The notes below the pieces were generated by a model, which saw nothing but the letters and a program-made list of their open reading frames with translations, made no database searches and was not told where the DNA came from. The position numbers were made by a program, and so were the translations under genes. This document shows, piece by piece, positions 25,506 to 32,918 of a stretch of 64,000 bases of DNA (within the stretch, counting starts at the first letter, position 1; every line of letters starts with the position of its first letter). The DNA is taken from assembly GCA_963999645.1 (NCBI GenBank), contig CAXEUY010000003.1, forward strand, positions 62,001 through 126,000. The letters run 5' to 3'. Source of the stretch: MedAcidi-G1 sp002294285 (GTDB lineage: Bacteria > Actinomycetota > Acidimicrobiia > Acidimicrobiales > MedAcidi-G1).

Positions 25506-25533
25506 TATTAATAAGAGAAATCCTAATGAGTGA
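25453..25533 (+). pseudogene. Relic of the NUDIX hydrolase 5' end (26 codons)
   Basis: From the ATG at 25453 the translation MLEMSLEATAEQDLMRWA parallels the start of the NUDIX gene at 25947 (MSETPSEAVTKQDLLRWA), then diverges and stops at 25533. It overlaps the start of the next gene by 8 bases. It appears to be the remnant of a duplicated gene start and is unlikely to make a functional protein, although it could still act as a translated leader. Confidence 0.6.
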
Positions 25534-25897
25534 AGAAGAGAACCGTTTTGAAGAAGCAGCGATAGAGGCAGAATTCGAGACTGGATACCGCGAAGAAACT
25601 CGACAGGAAGCTCGCCGTGGTGTCGCCACCCGCCTTTTCCGCATCACTACGGGATCGTTTATAACAGTTCTTGGCGTTATTTTGATACCGCTACCTGGGC
25701 CCGGTCTGTTGGTTGTCGCTATTGGTCTCGGCGTTCTCAGCAGAGATGTTGCCTGGGCCGATCGCCTTCTTCAAATAGTGCGGCGCCGGTTACCTAGCGA
25801 TAGTGAAGGCCGGTTGCCGAGGTCCACAATCGCCACCATAGTTGTTCTTGCATTAGCGGGCCTAGCGTTTTCAGTTTGGGTGGTATTCCTCGACTGA
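25526..25897 (+). CDS. PGPGW-type small transmembrane protein
   Basis: This 123-aa membrane protein has an acidic N terminus of about 40 residues, two adjacent hydrophobic helices around the motif LIPLPGPGLLVVAIGLGVLS (about residues 50-72), and a C-terminal helix (TIATIVVLALAGLAFSVWVV). This matches the actinobacterial TIGR02611/PGPGW family, whose function is not established. The third-position use is more GC-rich than in glnD or the NUDIX gene on either side. The gene is bracketed by two 109-bp direct repeats, and its last codons form the beginning of the right copy. Confidence 0.8.
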   Translation: MSEEENRFEEAAIEAEFETGYREETRQEARRGVATRLFRITTGSFITVLGVILIPLPGPGLLVVAIGLGVLSRDVAWADRLLQIVRRRLPSDSEGRLPRSTIATIVVLALAGLAFSVWVVFLD

Positions 25898-25999
25898 TTT
25901 ACAAATTTTTTGTGACGAATCGCTCTGGTTGCTCTACCTTGGTTATATGTCTGAAACGCCTTCAGAAGCAGTGACCAAACAAGATTTATTGAGATGGGC
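25891..25999 (+). repeat. 109-bp direct repeat, right copy
   Basis: This is the partner of 25397-25505 at the same length with no gaps. It spans the last codons of the PGPGW gene, the short intergenic sequence, and the first 17-18 codons of the NUDIX gene. No terminal inverted repeats or transposase are present between the copies. Confidence 0.85.
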
Positions 26000-26675
26000 G
26001 GAAACCATTGCAGGTATCGCCCGAACAGGACTCGCATTCACCGAAGTTTTATATGAACGCGAGCGATATGAAGAGATTCTAAAAGTAGCCGCAGATATTA
26101 AACAGCATGCTAAAGGCAACACCTCAAATCCAGATGAGTTATATGAAAGTTGGCTTGATTCAGTAATTGAAGGAACACCAGGCTACGCAACTCCAAAAAT
26201 AACTGTTGGTGCTGTTGTCGGAAATGACGATGGAGAAATTCTGCTTGTCCAAAGAGCGGATTCAGGAAGATGGCTTTACCCAACTGGATGGGCAGACATA
26301 GGTTACTCAGCCTCGGAGGTGGTAGTAAAAGAAGTCGCTGAAGAGACAGGTATCGAATGTGAAGTAGTGAAACCCATTTCTATTCTCGACGGAATGAGGC
26401 TGGGTTTCACCGGAATACCCCTCTATTCGCTTGTTTTCCATTGCCGAATGACAGGTGGAACTTTGAAACCTCATCCTTTAGAGTGTCGCGATGTCGGTTT
26501 TTTCAGCGAAGATTCATTACCAAAAGAAACTGTTTCGCCACAAAGGTGGGCGTCACATGCATTTGCAGCCATCAGAGGTGAAAACGTAGAAGTAATGTTC
26601 GATAGGCCTCGTGAGCCTGTTTGGTTACATGAAAACGATGATGAAAATCTTTCAGAAGTTTTTCCAGACTTCTGA
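25947..26675 (+). CDS. NUDIX hydrolase with N-terminal helical domain
   Basis: This pyrophosphohydrolase of unknown substrate has 242 aa. Residues about 10-60 form the helical domain common in this NUDIX subgroup (KQDLLRWAETIAGIARTGLAF). The NUDIX box is present in standard form from GWADIGYSASEVVVKEVAEE through TGIECE (about residues 115-140), and precedes a domain that ends in HPLECRDVGFFSEDSLP. The start is the ATG at 25947. No Shine-Dalgarno is visible there, and an upstream TTG would add six codons. The stop codon lies inside a long terminator-like hairpin shared with the convergent PAC2 gene. Confidence 0.88.
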   Translation: MSETPSEAVTKQDLLRWAETIAGIARTGLAFTEVLYERERYEEILKVAADIKQHAKGNTSNPDELYESWLDSVIEGTPGYATPKITVGAVVGNDDGEILLVQRADSGRWLYPTGWADIGYSASEVVVKEVAEETGIECEVVKPISILDGMRLGFTGIPLYSLVFHCRMTGGTLKPHPLECRDVGFFSEDSLPKETVSPQRWASHAFAAIRGENVEVMFDRPREPVWLHENDDENLSEVFPDF

Positions 26676-26682
26676 AAGATTT
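26645..26682. terminator. 15-bp stem-loop spanning both stop codons of NUDIX and PAC2 genes
   Basis: A perfect 15-bp stem (26645-26659 with 26668-26682) has an 8-nt loop. The arms begin AAATCTTTCAGAAGT and ACTTCTGAAAGATTT. The stem starts with A residues and ends with T residues, so each strand finishes in a short T-run. It overlaps the NUDIX stop (26673-26675) and the PAC2 stop (26681-26683), making it a compact bidirectional terminator. Confidence 0.8.
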
Positions 26683-27556
26683 ATGTTTGCCCAGTCTGAT
26701 TTCTAAGAAAAGCCTCTACTTCGCTAACCAGCAGTTCAGGGTTACTATTTTGTTCGTCAACATCTAAGTGTTTATCGAAGTCCTCTTCAAGCTGGTTGAC
26801 GTATTCGGCGGTCTCGATGTCTTCTGCGACTAATTCATTTATTTGTCTTTCGTAAGCAGCGGAAGCTATTTCCAAATCTGTGCAAGCTATTCCCATTTGA
26901 AGGACTTCTGCCAATCTCTCAACTAAAGCGAGGGCTGCTTTAGGAGAGTTGGCTCCAGAGACATAAGAAGGAACTCCCGCCCATAAGGACATATTTGAAA
27001 TTCCTTTTTGACGGAGAATATTGTTAATTACCCCTACTATTCCCGTCGGCCCTTCATAAGTTGAAGGATTAAGGTTTAGCTTCTTAGCTAAATCTGAATC
27101 ATCTGTAGAACCAAAAACTTTTACAGGCCTGCTGTGTGGTATATCAGTTAGAAGCGAACCAAGAGTTACCACCATGTGGCTGTTCACCATTGAGGTTATT
27201 TCAGCTATTTGCTCGGTGAAGGTTCGCCAACGAAGTTGTGGTTCGTGTCCAATAACAATCACCAAATCATGTTCCGAACCAGACACCTTTGTTGCATAAA
27301 TTTTTGTTGACGGCCACAAGATCTCGCGTTTGTCATCAGGAATTTGGATCACGGGGCGAGAGATAGTGAAATCGTAGAACTCCTCTGATTCAATAGTTCC
27401 GATCTCAGTGGCATTGAACCGTTCCTGAAAGTACCGCAAGGCACTTGTAGAAGCTTCACCGGCATCATTCCATCCTTCAAAAGCGGTAATAACTACAGGG
27501 CCACTAAGTTCTTCTAGAAGTTCCTGATTAGTCCATTGAATAAATTTCGAAGCCAT
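26681..27556 (-). CDS. PAC2-family protein
   Basis: This 291-aa cytosolic protein is of the PAC2 (proteasome assembly chaperone 2-like) family found across actinobacteria. The family start is VVITAFEGWNDAGEASTSALRYF, followed by FYDFTISRPVIQ, DLVIVIGHEPQLRWRTF, MVVTLGSLLTDIPHSRPV, and ASSYEGPTGIVG-like and LWAGVPSYVSGANSPKAALAL segments. The molecular role is not known in bacteria; a link to proteasome function is only suggested by the name. The gene is divergent from a GNAT gene, with a 16-bp palindrome between them. Confidence 0.85.
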   Translation of the reverse strand: MASKFIQWTNQELLEELSGPVVITAFEGWNDAGEASTSALRYFQERFNATEIGTIESEEFYDFTISRPVIQIPDDKREILWPSTKIYATKVSGSEHDLVIVIGHEPQLRWRTFTEQIAEITSMVNSHMVVTLGSLLTDIPHSRPVKVFGSTDDSDLAKKLNLNPSTYEGPTGIVGVINNILRQKGISNMSLWAGVPSYVSGANSPKAALALVERLAEVLQMGIACTDLEIASAAYERQINELVAEDIETAEYVNQLEEDFDKHLDVDEQNSNPELLVSEVEAFLRNQTGQT

Positions 27557-27568
27557 TCAAACGGAGGC

Positions 27569-27584
27569 TATCGGATATCCGATA
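27569..27584. promoter_or_regulatory. 16-bp perfect palindrome between divergent PAC2 and GNAT genes
   Basis: TATCGGATATCCGATA is a perfect palindrome located 12 bases upstream of the PAC2 start and 45 bases upstream of the GNAT start. The position and symmetry suit a dimeric repressor operator. The regulator is unknown. Neither flanking gene has an evident Shine-Dalgarno. Confidence 0.5.
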
Positions 27585-27629
27585 CTACGCGACCCAACAT
27601 TCGTAATCTAATAATCTAAGCTTGTAGTA

Positions 27630-28070
27630 ATGAGTGAAAAAGAAATCACAGTTAAAGAAATTGTAAAAGTCGATGATGCTCTTGTTTCAGCTATGAACCT
27701 TTTGGTTCCCCAGTTGTCAACCTCTAATCCACCACCAGATCGTTCGACCCTGGAAGAGATAGTTTCTTCTGATTCATCAATACTGCTGGCCGCTTTTATT
27801 GATGGAGAAATAGTTGGTTCATTAACGTTAGTCGTTTTTGACATTCCAACAGGCAAAAGAGCTTGGATTGAAGACGTTGTGGTCGATAAAAAATTCCGAA
27901 GTAATGGTATTGGAAAAGTGATGAATCAACACGCAATTGGCGTTGCTGAAAAACTTGGGGTTAATACTGTGGATTTGACCTCGAGACCCTCACGTGAAGC
28001 CGCAAATCGTCTTTATAAACGTTTAGGTTTTGTTCAAAGAGATACAAATATTTACAGATTTGAAATATAG
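27630..28070 (+). CDS. GNAT-family N-acetyltransferase
   Basis: This 146-aa acetyl-CoA-dependent acetyltransferase has motif A VVDKKFRSNGIGKVMNQHAI (the R-x-x-G-x-G acetyl-CoA pyrophosphate loop, about residues 85-105) and motif B around LTSRPSREAANRLYKRLGF. The acceptor substrate is not known. The last residues (FVQRDTNIYRFEI) are typical of small single-domain members. There is no clear Shine-Dalgarno; TAATCT-like sequence 10-15 bases upstream leaves room for a leaderless start. Confidence 0.88.
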   Translation: MSEKEITVKEIVKVDDALVSAMNLLVPQLSTSNPPPDRSTLEEIVSSDSSILLAAFIDGEIVGSLTLVVFDIPTGKRAWIEDVVVDKKFRSNGIGKVMNQHAIGVAEKLGVNTVDLTSRPSREAANRLYKRLGFVQRDTNIYRFEI

Positions 28071-28199
28071 AAAACACAGAACATTATCTACTCCTAATTT
28101 AAGTGCAAGTTACGGTTTATAACAATTACTTACTAAGCGGATTTGGGAAGTCACTTATCAGCGGGTGTAGCGTCTTTTAAATGATTATTAAGGGGTTGT

Positions 28200-29285
28200 G
28201 TGATGGTTCATAAAGTAAAAGGAGTTGTTGCGAAGAGCAAAGGAGATCCAGTTGCAATCGAAATGATTGAAGTTCCAAATCCTGGTCCTGGTGAAGTTCT
28301 GATTGATGTTAAGGCATGTGGGGTTTGTCATACGGATCTGCATTATCGAGAGGGTGCTATCAATGACGAATTTCCATTTCTTCTGGGGCATGAAGCGGCC
28401 GGCATTGTGGAAGAAGTTGGTGAAGGAGTTTCTGATCTAAATCCAGGAGATTTTGTAATTCTCAATTGGCGAGCAGTTTGTGGGCATTGCAGGTCTTGTC
28501 GAAGGGGAAGACCTTGGAATTGTTTTGCAACCCATAACGCGACACAGAAAATGACACTAGATAGCAAAGAACTTTCTCCCGCTTTAGGTATTGGAGCTTT
28601 TGCTGAAAAAACTCTTGTAGCAGCTGGACAGGCAACAAAAGTAAACCCTGCTGCTAAACCTGAGGTAGCAGGTCTTATTGGCTGTGGAGTAATGGCTGGT
28701 CTGGGAGCAGCTATGAATACAGGTCAAGTTAGCCGTGGAGATTCAGTCGCAGTCTTTGGTTGCGGTGGAGTTGGTGATGCAGCCATTGAAGGTTCACGTC
28801 TAGCAGGAGCTCACACCATTATCGCTGTCGATATAGATGATAAAAAACTTGAATGGGCCAAAGAATTTGGAGCAACTCACGTTATTGATTCAACAAAAGT
28901 TGACCCAATTGAGGCGATACGAGAGATAACAGATGGCAATGGGGTAGATGTAGCAATTGAAGCTATAGGGCTTCCAGTCACTTATGAGCAAGCATTTTAT
29001 TCTCGAGATCTCGCAGGCACGGTTGTATTAGTAGGTGTTCCAAATCCTGAAATGAAAATTGAACTTCCAATGATTGAGATTTTTGGCAGAGGCGGAACTT
29101 TGAAATCATCCTGGTATGGAGATTGCTTGCCTTCACGTGACTTTCCAATGCTTATAGATCTCTACTTGCAAGGACGTCTTGAGCTTGACCGTTTTGTTTC
29201 AGAAACAATCGGTTTAGATGAAGTTGAAGAAGCTTTTCATAAAATGGAACGCGGAGAGGTTCTTCGTTCTGTAGTCGTGTTTTAG
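28200..29285 (+). CDS. mscR: S-(hydroxymethyl)mycothiol dehydrogenase (mycothiol-dependent formaldehyde dehydrogenase)
   Basis: This zinc-dependent MDR enzyme oxidises the spontaneous formaldehyde-mycothiol adduct with NAD+, giving a formyl ester that yields formate. It has 361 aa. The catalytic zinc motif ACGVCHTDLHYREG and GHEAAGIVEEVG are present, as are the structural zinc cysteines in CGHCRSCRRGRPWNC. HNATQKMTLDSKELSPALGI and LIGCGVMAGLGAAMNTG closely resemble the Amycolatopsis and mycobacterial enzymes. The NAD site is VFGCGGVGDAAIEGSRLAGA with the NAD-selecting Asp in VDIDD. An AAGGGG site precedes the ATG. mshC in the same window supports mycothiol as cofactor. Confidence 0.9.
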   Translation: MMVHKVKGVVAKSKGDPVAIEMIEVPNPGPGEVLIDVKACGVCHTDLHYREGAINDEFPFLLGHEAAGIVEEVGEGVSDLNPGDFVILNWRAVCGHCRSCRRGRPWNCFATHNATQKMTLDSKELSPALGIGAFAEKTLVAAGQATKVNPAAKPEVAGLIGCGVMAGLGAAMNTGQVSRGDSVAVFGCGGVGDAAIEGSRLAGAHTIIAVDIDDKKLEWAKEFGATHVIDSTKVDPIEAIREITDGNGVDVAIEAIGLPVTYEQAFYSRDLAGTVVLVGVPNPEMKIELPMIEIFGRGGTLKSSWYGDCLPSRDFPMLIDLYLQGRLELDRFVSETIGLDEVEEAFHKMERGEVLRSVVVF

Positions 29286-29296
29286 CAGTATCTCTC

Positions 29297-30277
29297 ATGC
29301 GTTGGTTAATTGTCGGTCATGGGAAAATCGCCTCTAATTTCATTGATGCTGCACAAGGAATAGGTCATCAGGTTGTTGCAATAGCCGGTCGTGATCATGA
29401 AAGAGCATCTATTTTCGCAGCTAAAAATGGTATAGATAAATCAGGAGAGGATTTAGTTTCTCTTTCAGAAGGATTGGATGCAGCATATGTAGCGACACCC
29501 CATAGTGAACACTGCAATGCAGCTTTAACTCTTTTAGAAAACGGTGTACCTGTTTTATGTGAAAAACCTTTGGCTGTAAATCAAAAACAAGTTGAAAAAA
29601 TGATAAGTGCAGCAGAGAAGAGTAACACGTTCTTGATGGAAGCCATGTGGACTCGACATCTTCCTATCTACGAAGAAGTTATTTCTATTATTAAAAAAGG
29701 CCATATAGGTGAACCAAAACTTGTTGAAGCCTCCTTGGGTTTTAATTCACCCTATGAACCTGAATCGCGTTTGTGGAATCCTGAACTTGCAGGAGGCAGC
29801 CTTTTAGATGTTGGTATTTATCCCTTGACACTTGCAGATCTGGTGTATGAAACGAGTCCAGAGAAAGTTTTTTCAGTAGCTGAACTGTCACCTGATGGCG
29901 TAGATGCGAATTTGTCTATGTTGATCCAATACCCTAACTCTTCTATGGCGAAACTAAGTTCAGCTATAAATTTGTCGCTACCAAATGGAGCGTTAATTTT
30001 AGGTGAGTCAGGTTCGATTGAAATACCTTATTTCTGGTGTGCAGAAAAAGCTTTTCTTAAACAAGCATCCAAAAATGAGGAGATCAACAAAACTCATCAG
30101 ATCAACGGATTCGAATATCAGATTCGTGAAGTAGAGAGATGCTTATCAGAAGGCTTGACGCAAAGTCCTAAAGTTTCATGGAAGTGTTCTCATTCCATGG
30201 CCCAATTGATGGACCAGATTAGAACTCAAATCGGTGTTAACTATCCGGCAGACAGTCAGGAACAAGATGGAATATAG
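29297..30277 (+). CDS. Gfo/Idh/MocA-family oxidoreductase
   Basis: This NAD(P)-dependent oxidoreductase has 326 aa. The N-terminal Rossmann fold starts MRWLIVGHGKIASNFIDAA, the catalytic Lys is in CEKPLAVN (about residue 92), and the C-terminal sheet domain contains GGSLLDVGIYPLTLA with the conserved Asp and Tyr. The pattern resembles dihydrodiol- or glucose-fructose-type members, but the substrate is not known. It follows mscR by 11 bases and overlaps the aldo/keto reductase gene by 11, so it belongs to a five-gene run (28200-32863). Confidence 0.88.
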   Translation: MRWLIVGHGKIASNFIDAAQGIGHQVVAIAGRDHERASIFAAKNGIDKSGEDLVSLSEGLDAAYVATPHSEHCNAALTLLENGVPVLCEKPLAVNQKQVEKMISAAEKSNTFLMEAMWTRHLPIYEEVISIIKKGHIGEPKLVEASLGFNSPYEPESRLWNPELAGGSLLDVGIYPLTLADLVYETSPEKVFSVAELSPDGVDANLSMLIQYPNSSMAKLSSAINLSLPNGALILGESGSIEIPYFWCAEKAFLKQASKNEEINKTHQINGFEYQIREVERCLSEGLTQSPKVSWKCSHSMAQLMDQIRTQIGVNYPADSQEQDGI

Positions 30278-31253
30278 GGATATCCCGGGGATTAAAATAC
30301 CCATGTCTCAAGTTATTCAAGGAGCGACAACGCTTTTTGGTGAGGAATCTGTTGAACACTGGGAAGATTTGCTTGATGATGTAATGAATTCAGGTATCAA
30401 TGCTTTTGATACAGGCCTCGTTTATGCGGATCAAAATGGTAATTGTGATGAACGGTTGGGAAGATGGATCAACGCTCGAAATATTCGTGATCAAGTAATT
30501 GTTATAGGCAAAGGTTGTCATCCGGGACCGCCCAACTGGGAAGAATCAAGGGTTCTGCCAGAATGTGTTGAATTAGATATAGAGAAAACCTTGGATCGCA
30601 TGGGAACGGATCGTTTAGACCTTTGGCTTTTTCATAGAGATGATGAAGAAATTCCAATTGATGAACTTGCAGATGCTGTAGATAAACAGATTTCAGCTGG
30701 TTTAATCAACTCATGGGGAGTATCTAACTGGAGTATTAACAGGTTAGAAAGTGCTTTGGGGTCGGCAAAGAAAAATTCTTGGGTTTTGCCGGTAGTTTTC
30801 AGTCCGCACCTGTCTTTAGTTTCTCAAGAGCAACCTCCTTGGAAAGCTGTAACGAGTATCGCAGGAGATGCAGCGAATGATGATAGAGAGTGGTTAAAAG
30901 ATAAACAGTTCCAGGTGTTGGCGTGGTCAACTTTAGCTGGGGGCTATCTGACATCTTCAATTGACATCGAGACCATGCAGGCTCCAAGTTCTCATTTATT
31001 AGCTGAGATGGCTCGTTGTTATCATTCGGAAAAGAACTGGTCAAGGCGTGAACGTGCAATCGAACTGGCAATAAAGAAAGATTGCACACTTGAACAGATA
31101 GCTGTTTCATGGGTTCTGCATGCTGATTTTCCAACATACGCATTGTGCGCTTCTAGAAACAAAACAGAAGCTTCTCACAATGTAGCTTCTGCTGAAATAT
31201 ATCTTTCTGCAAGCGAGAGGATCTGGTTGGAAAGTGGTGAGATTATTGAATGA
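30267..31253 (+). CDS. Aldo/keto reductase
   Basis: This NADPH-type (beta/alpha)8 oxidoreductase has 328 aa. The catalytic tetrad can be assigned as Asp in NAFDTGLVY, Tyr in VYADQNG, Lys in VIVIGKG, and His in LWLFHRDD; WGVSNWS and LAWSTLAGG are further family segments. The start is the ATG giving MEYRDIPGIKIPMS, overlapping the previous gene by 11 bases with an AGGA site six bases upstream; a longer frame to 30234 is less likely. The substrate is unknown. It overlaps the following SnoaL-like gene by about 20 bases. Confidence 0.87.
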   Translation: MEYRDIPGIKIPMSQVIQGATTLFGEESVEHWEDLLDDVMNSGINAFDTGLVYADQNGNCDERLGRWINARNIRDQVIVIGKGCHPGPPNWEESRVLPECVELDIEKTLDRMGTDRLDLWLFHRDDEEIPIDELADAVDKQISAGLINSWGVSNWSINRLESALGSAKKNSWVLPVVFSPHLSLVSQEQPPWKAVTSIAGDAANDDREWLKDKQFQVLAWSTLAGGYLTSSIDIETMQAPSSHLLAEMARCYHSEKNWSRRERAIELAIKKDCTLEQIAVSWVLHADFPTYALCASRNKTEASHNVASAEIYLSASERIWLESGEIIE

Positions 31254-31674
31254 CAAAAAAGTTAGAGAACGAAACATAGATGTCTTACAGACTGCAATTT
31301 CTTCAATTGGAAGAGGAAATAGTGAGATTTTTTCAACCCTTTATACAGATGACTGGGTTCTTGAACTTCCTTATAGCGAACCTCCCAAAGTCTTAAATGG
31401 CATAAACGAAATTATTTCTTACCTGAAGCCACAAATGGGAAAACTTGAATTCACTTTGAGACTCACTAACATCTTCGAATGTTTGGATCCCAATTTGTTG
31501 ATCGCAGAATATGTCAGTGAAGGGAAGTCAACTATTACCAACAAGCCATACCAAAACAGCTACATAGGGTTATGGAGATTTCGAGATGGCAAAATTTGTG
31601 GAGTTAAAGAATATATGAATCCGATAATCGCCAATGAAGCCAATACGCCTCTGGAAGTTACGAATGAAAAATGA
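31234..31674 (+). CDS. SnoaL/NTF2-like protein
   Basis: This 146-aa small alpha+beta barrel protein has the SnoaL-like layout: N-terminal helices, then FSTLYTDDWVLELPYSEPPKVLNG, a helix, and three long strands ending in IGLWRFRDGKICGVKEYMNP. Members act as isomerases, hydrolases or binding proteins; no diagnostic catalytic residue was assigned. The start is uncertain between GTG 31234, GTG 31237 and TTG 31246, all overlapping the aldo/keto reductase. It overlaps the next gene by 11 bases. Confidence 0.7.
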   Translation: MVRLLNDKKVRERNIDVLQTAISSIGRGNSEIFSTLYTDDWVLELPYSEPPKVLNGINEIISYLKPQMGKLEFTLRLTNIFECLDPNLLIAEYVSEGKSTITNKPYQNSYIGLWRFRDGKICGVKEYMNPIIANEANTPLEVTNEK

Positions 31675-32863
31675 GATTGATCGATTAAGAGACGGAGAGA
31701 TTTTTGATGACTTAGTCGAAGCTTGGAAAAGATTAGGTCGACTTGTCTATCATGATCATGCAACGGACCCAAATTCCCTGGAAAGAGCCACAGGATTGCT
31801 TTATATGACTCGCTATTTAACAGCGGGCGCAACGTTGGCTATGGAATTAAATGATCCTGAATACCCGTATTTTGACCGTTGGGCTGATCGTTCATATTCG
31901 TGGGGAATTGATTCTCCCGATGGTTTATATTCTTTTGCATGCATTAAGGGTGATTCGACTTATCGCATTTCTGGAAACCGAGGAACTGCTCATCAATTTG
32001 ACATTGAGGTTCATTCTCCCCATTTTGCAAATGCTCCTAACTATAAGAGAACGGGAAATTTAGGATTTGCGGACATAAAGACTGAACGAGATGGAAGTGT
32101 TGAGATTATTCTCAGTCCGGAGCCTCCGCAAAAAGACAGTTCAACTAACTGGATACAACTGGACCCAGATGCAGGGTCGGTTTGTATAAGGCAGTTCTTC
32201 TATGACTGGGAAAATGAACAGAAAGCAGACTTAACAATAGAAAGAGTCGGGGCTAAGTATCCACCTCCTCCTGAAAGGCCTGAATTAATAGTTGACAAAG
32301 CTGAACTTCTGATCAAATGGCTTGACGAGGCGGGAACGTTCTGGGATCGGGTAATTCGGACATTTATGGAAAAACCAAATACAGTCACTTTTCTAAACCC
32401 ACAAGAGAGTGACTGGGGAGGTCATGGAGGTCTTTCATATGGGATGGGTTCTATAGAAATTAAGCAGGATGAAGTTGCTCTACTAGAAGTAACACCTCCC
32501 GAATGCCATTTCTGGGGATTCCAACTAGGAAGTATCTATTGGGAGTCGATGGATTGGTGGAGGAGACAGTCCTCTTTAAATGGATTTCAAGCAAAATGCG
32601 ACTCAGATGGCGTTTTCCGTTGTCTTATATCAGCTAAAGATCCAGGGGTTTACAATTGGCTTGATACAGCTGGCTATTCACAGTTGACAATCATGGGTAG
32701 GTGGCTTCATGCACGGGATTTTCCTCAACCGACGATTAAAGTTTTTCCTTATGAGGAAATCGGAAAGTTTCTTCCTGAAGATACAAGCAAGGTCAGTCTG
32801 GAAGAAAGAAGTGAGATTATCAGAAATCGGAACGTAGCTGCGCAAAAGATCCTAGGACTCTAA
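31664..32863 (+). CDS. DUF1214-type domain protein
   Basis: This 399-aa protein is of a family with no settled function. The C-terminal part (MGSIEIKQDEVALLEVTPP, FWGFQLGSIYWESMDWW, and the SAKDPGVYNWLDTAGY segment) matches the pattern of DUF1214 domains, which often sit with DUF1254. The N-terminal part (SYSWGIDSPDGLYSFACIKG) fits the same family. There is no signal peptide. The start is the ATG giving MKNEIDRLRDGE with a GGAAG site; it overlaps the SnoaL-like gene. Co-occurrence with oxidoreductases suggests a catabolic role, but this is not shown. Confidence 0.7.
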   Translation: MKNEIDRLRDGEIFDDLVEAWKRLGRLVYHDHATDPNSLERATGLLYMTRYLTAGATLAMELNDPEYPYFDRWADRSYSWGIDSPDGLYSFACIKGDSTYRISGNRGTAHQFDIEVHSPHFANAPNYKRTGNLGFADIKTERDGSVEIILSPEPPQKDSSTNWIQLDPDAGSVCIRQFFYDWENEQKADLTIERVGAKYPPPPERPELIVDKAELLIKWLDEAGTFWDRVIRTFMEKPNTVTFLNPQESDWGGHGGLSYGMGSIEIKQDEVALLEVTPPECHFWGFQLGSIYWESMDWWRRQSSLNGFQAKCDSDGVFRCLISAKDPGVYNWLDTAGYSQLTIMGRWLHARDFPQPTIKVFPYEEIGKFLPEDTSKVSLEERSEIIRNRNVAAQKILGL

Positions 32864-32918
32864 TTCCGCTTTGCGAGACGTATATGCAGTCAAGCTATGG
32901 TCTAGCAAGGGGGTTACT

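Noticed and set aside
25397..25999. Insertion sequence or integrated element with target-site repeats
   Set aside because: The repeats are 109 bp, diverged, lack terminal inverted ends, and no transposase or integrase lies between them.
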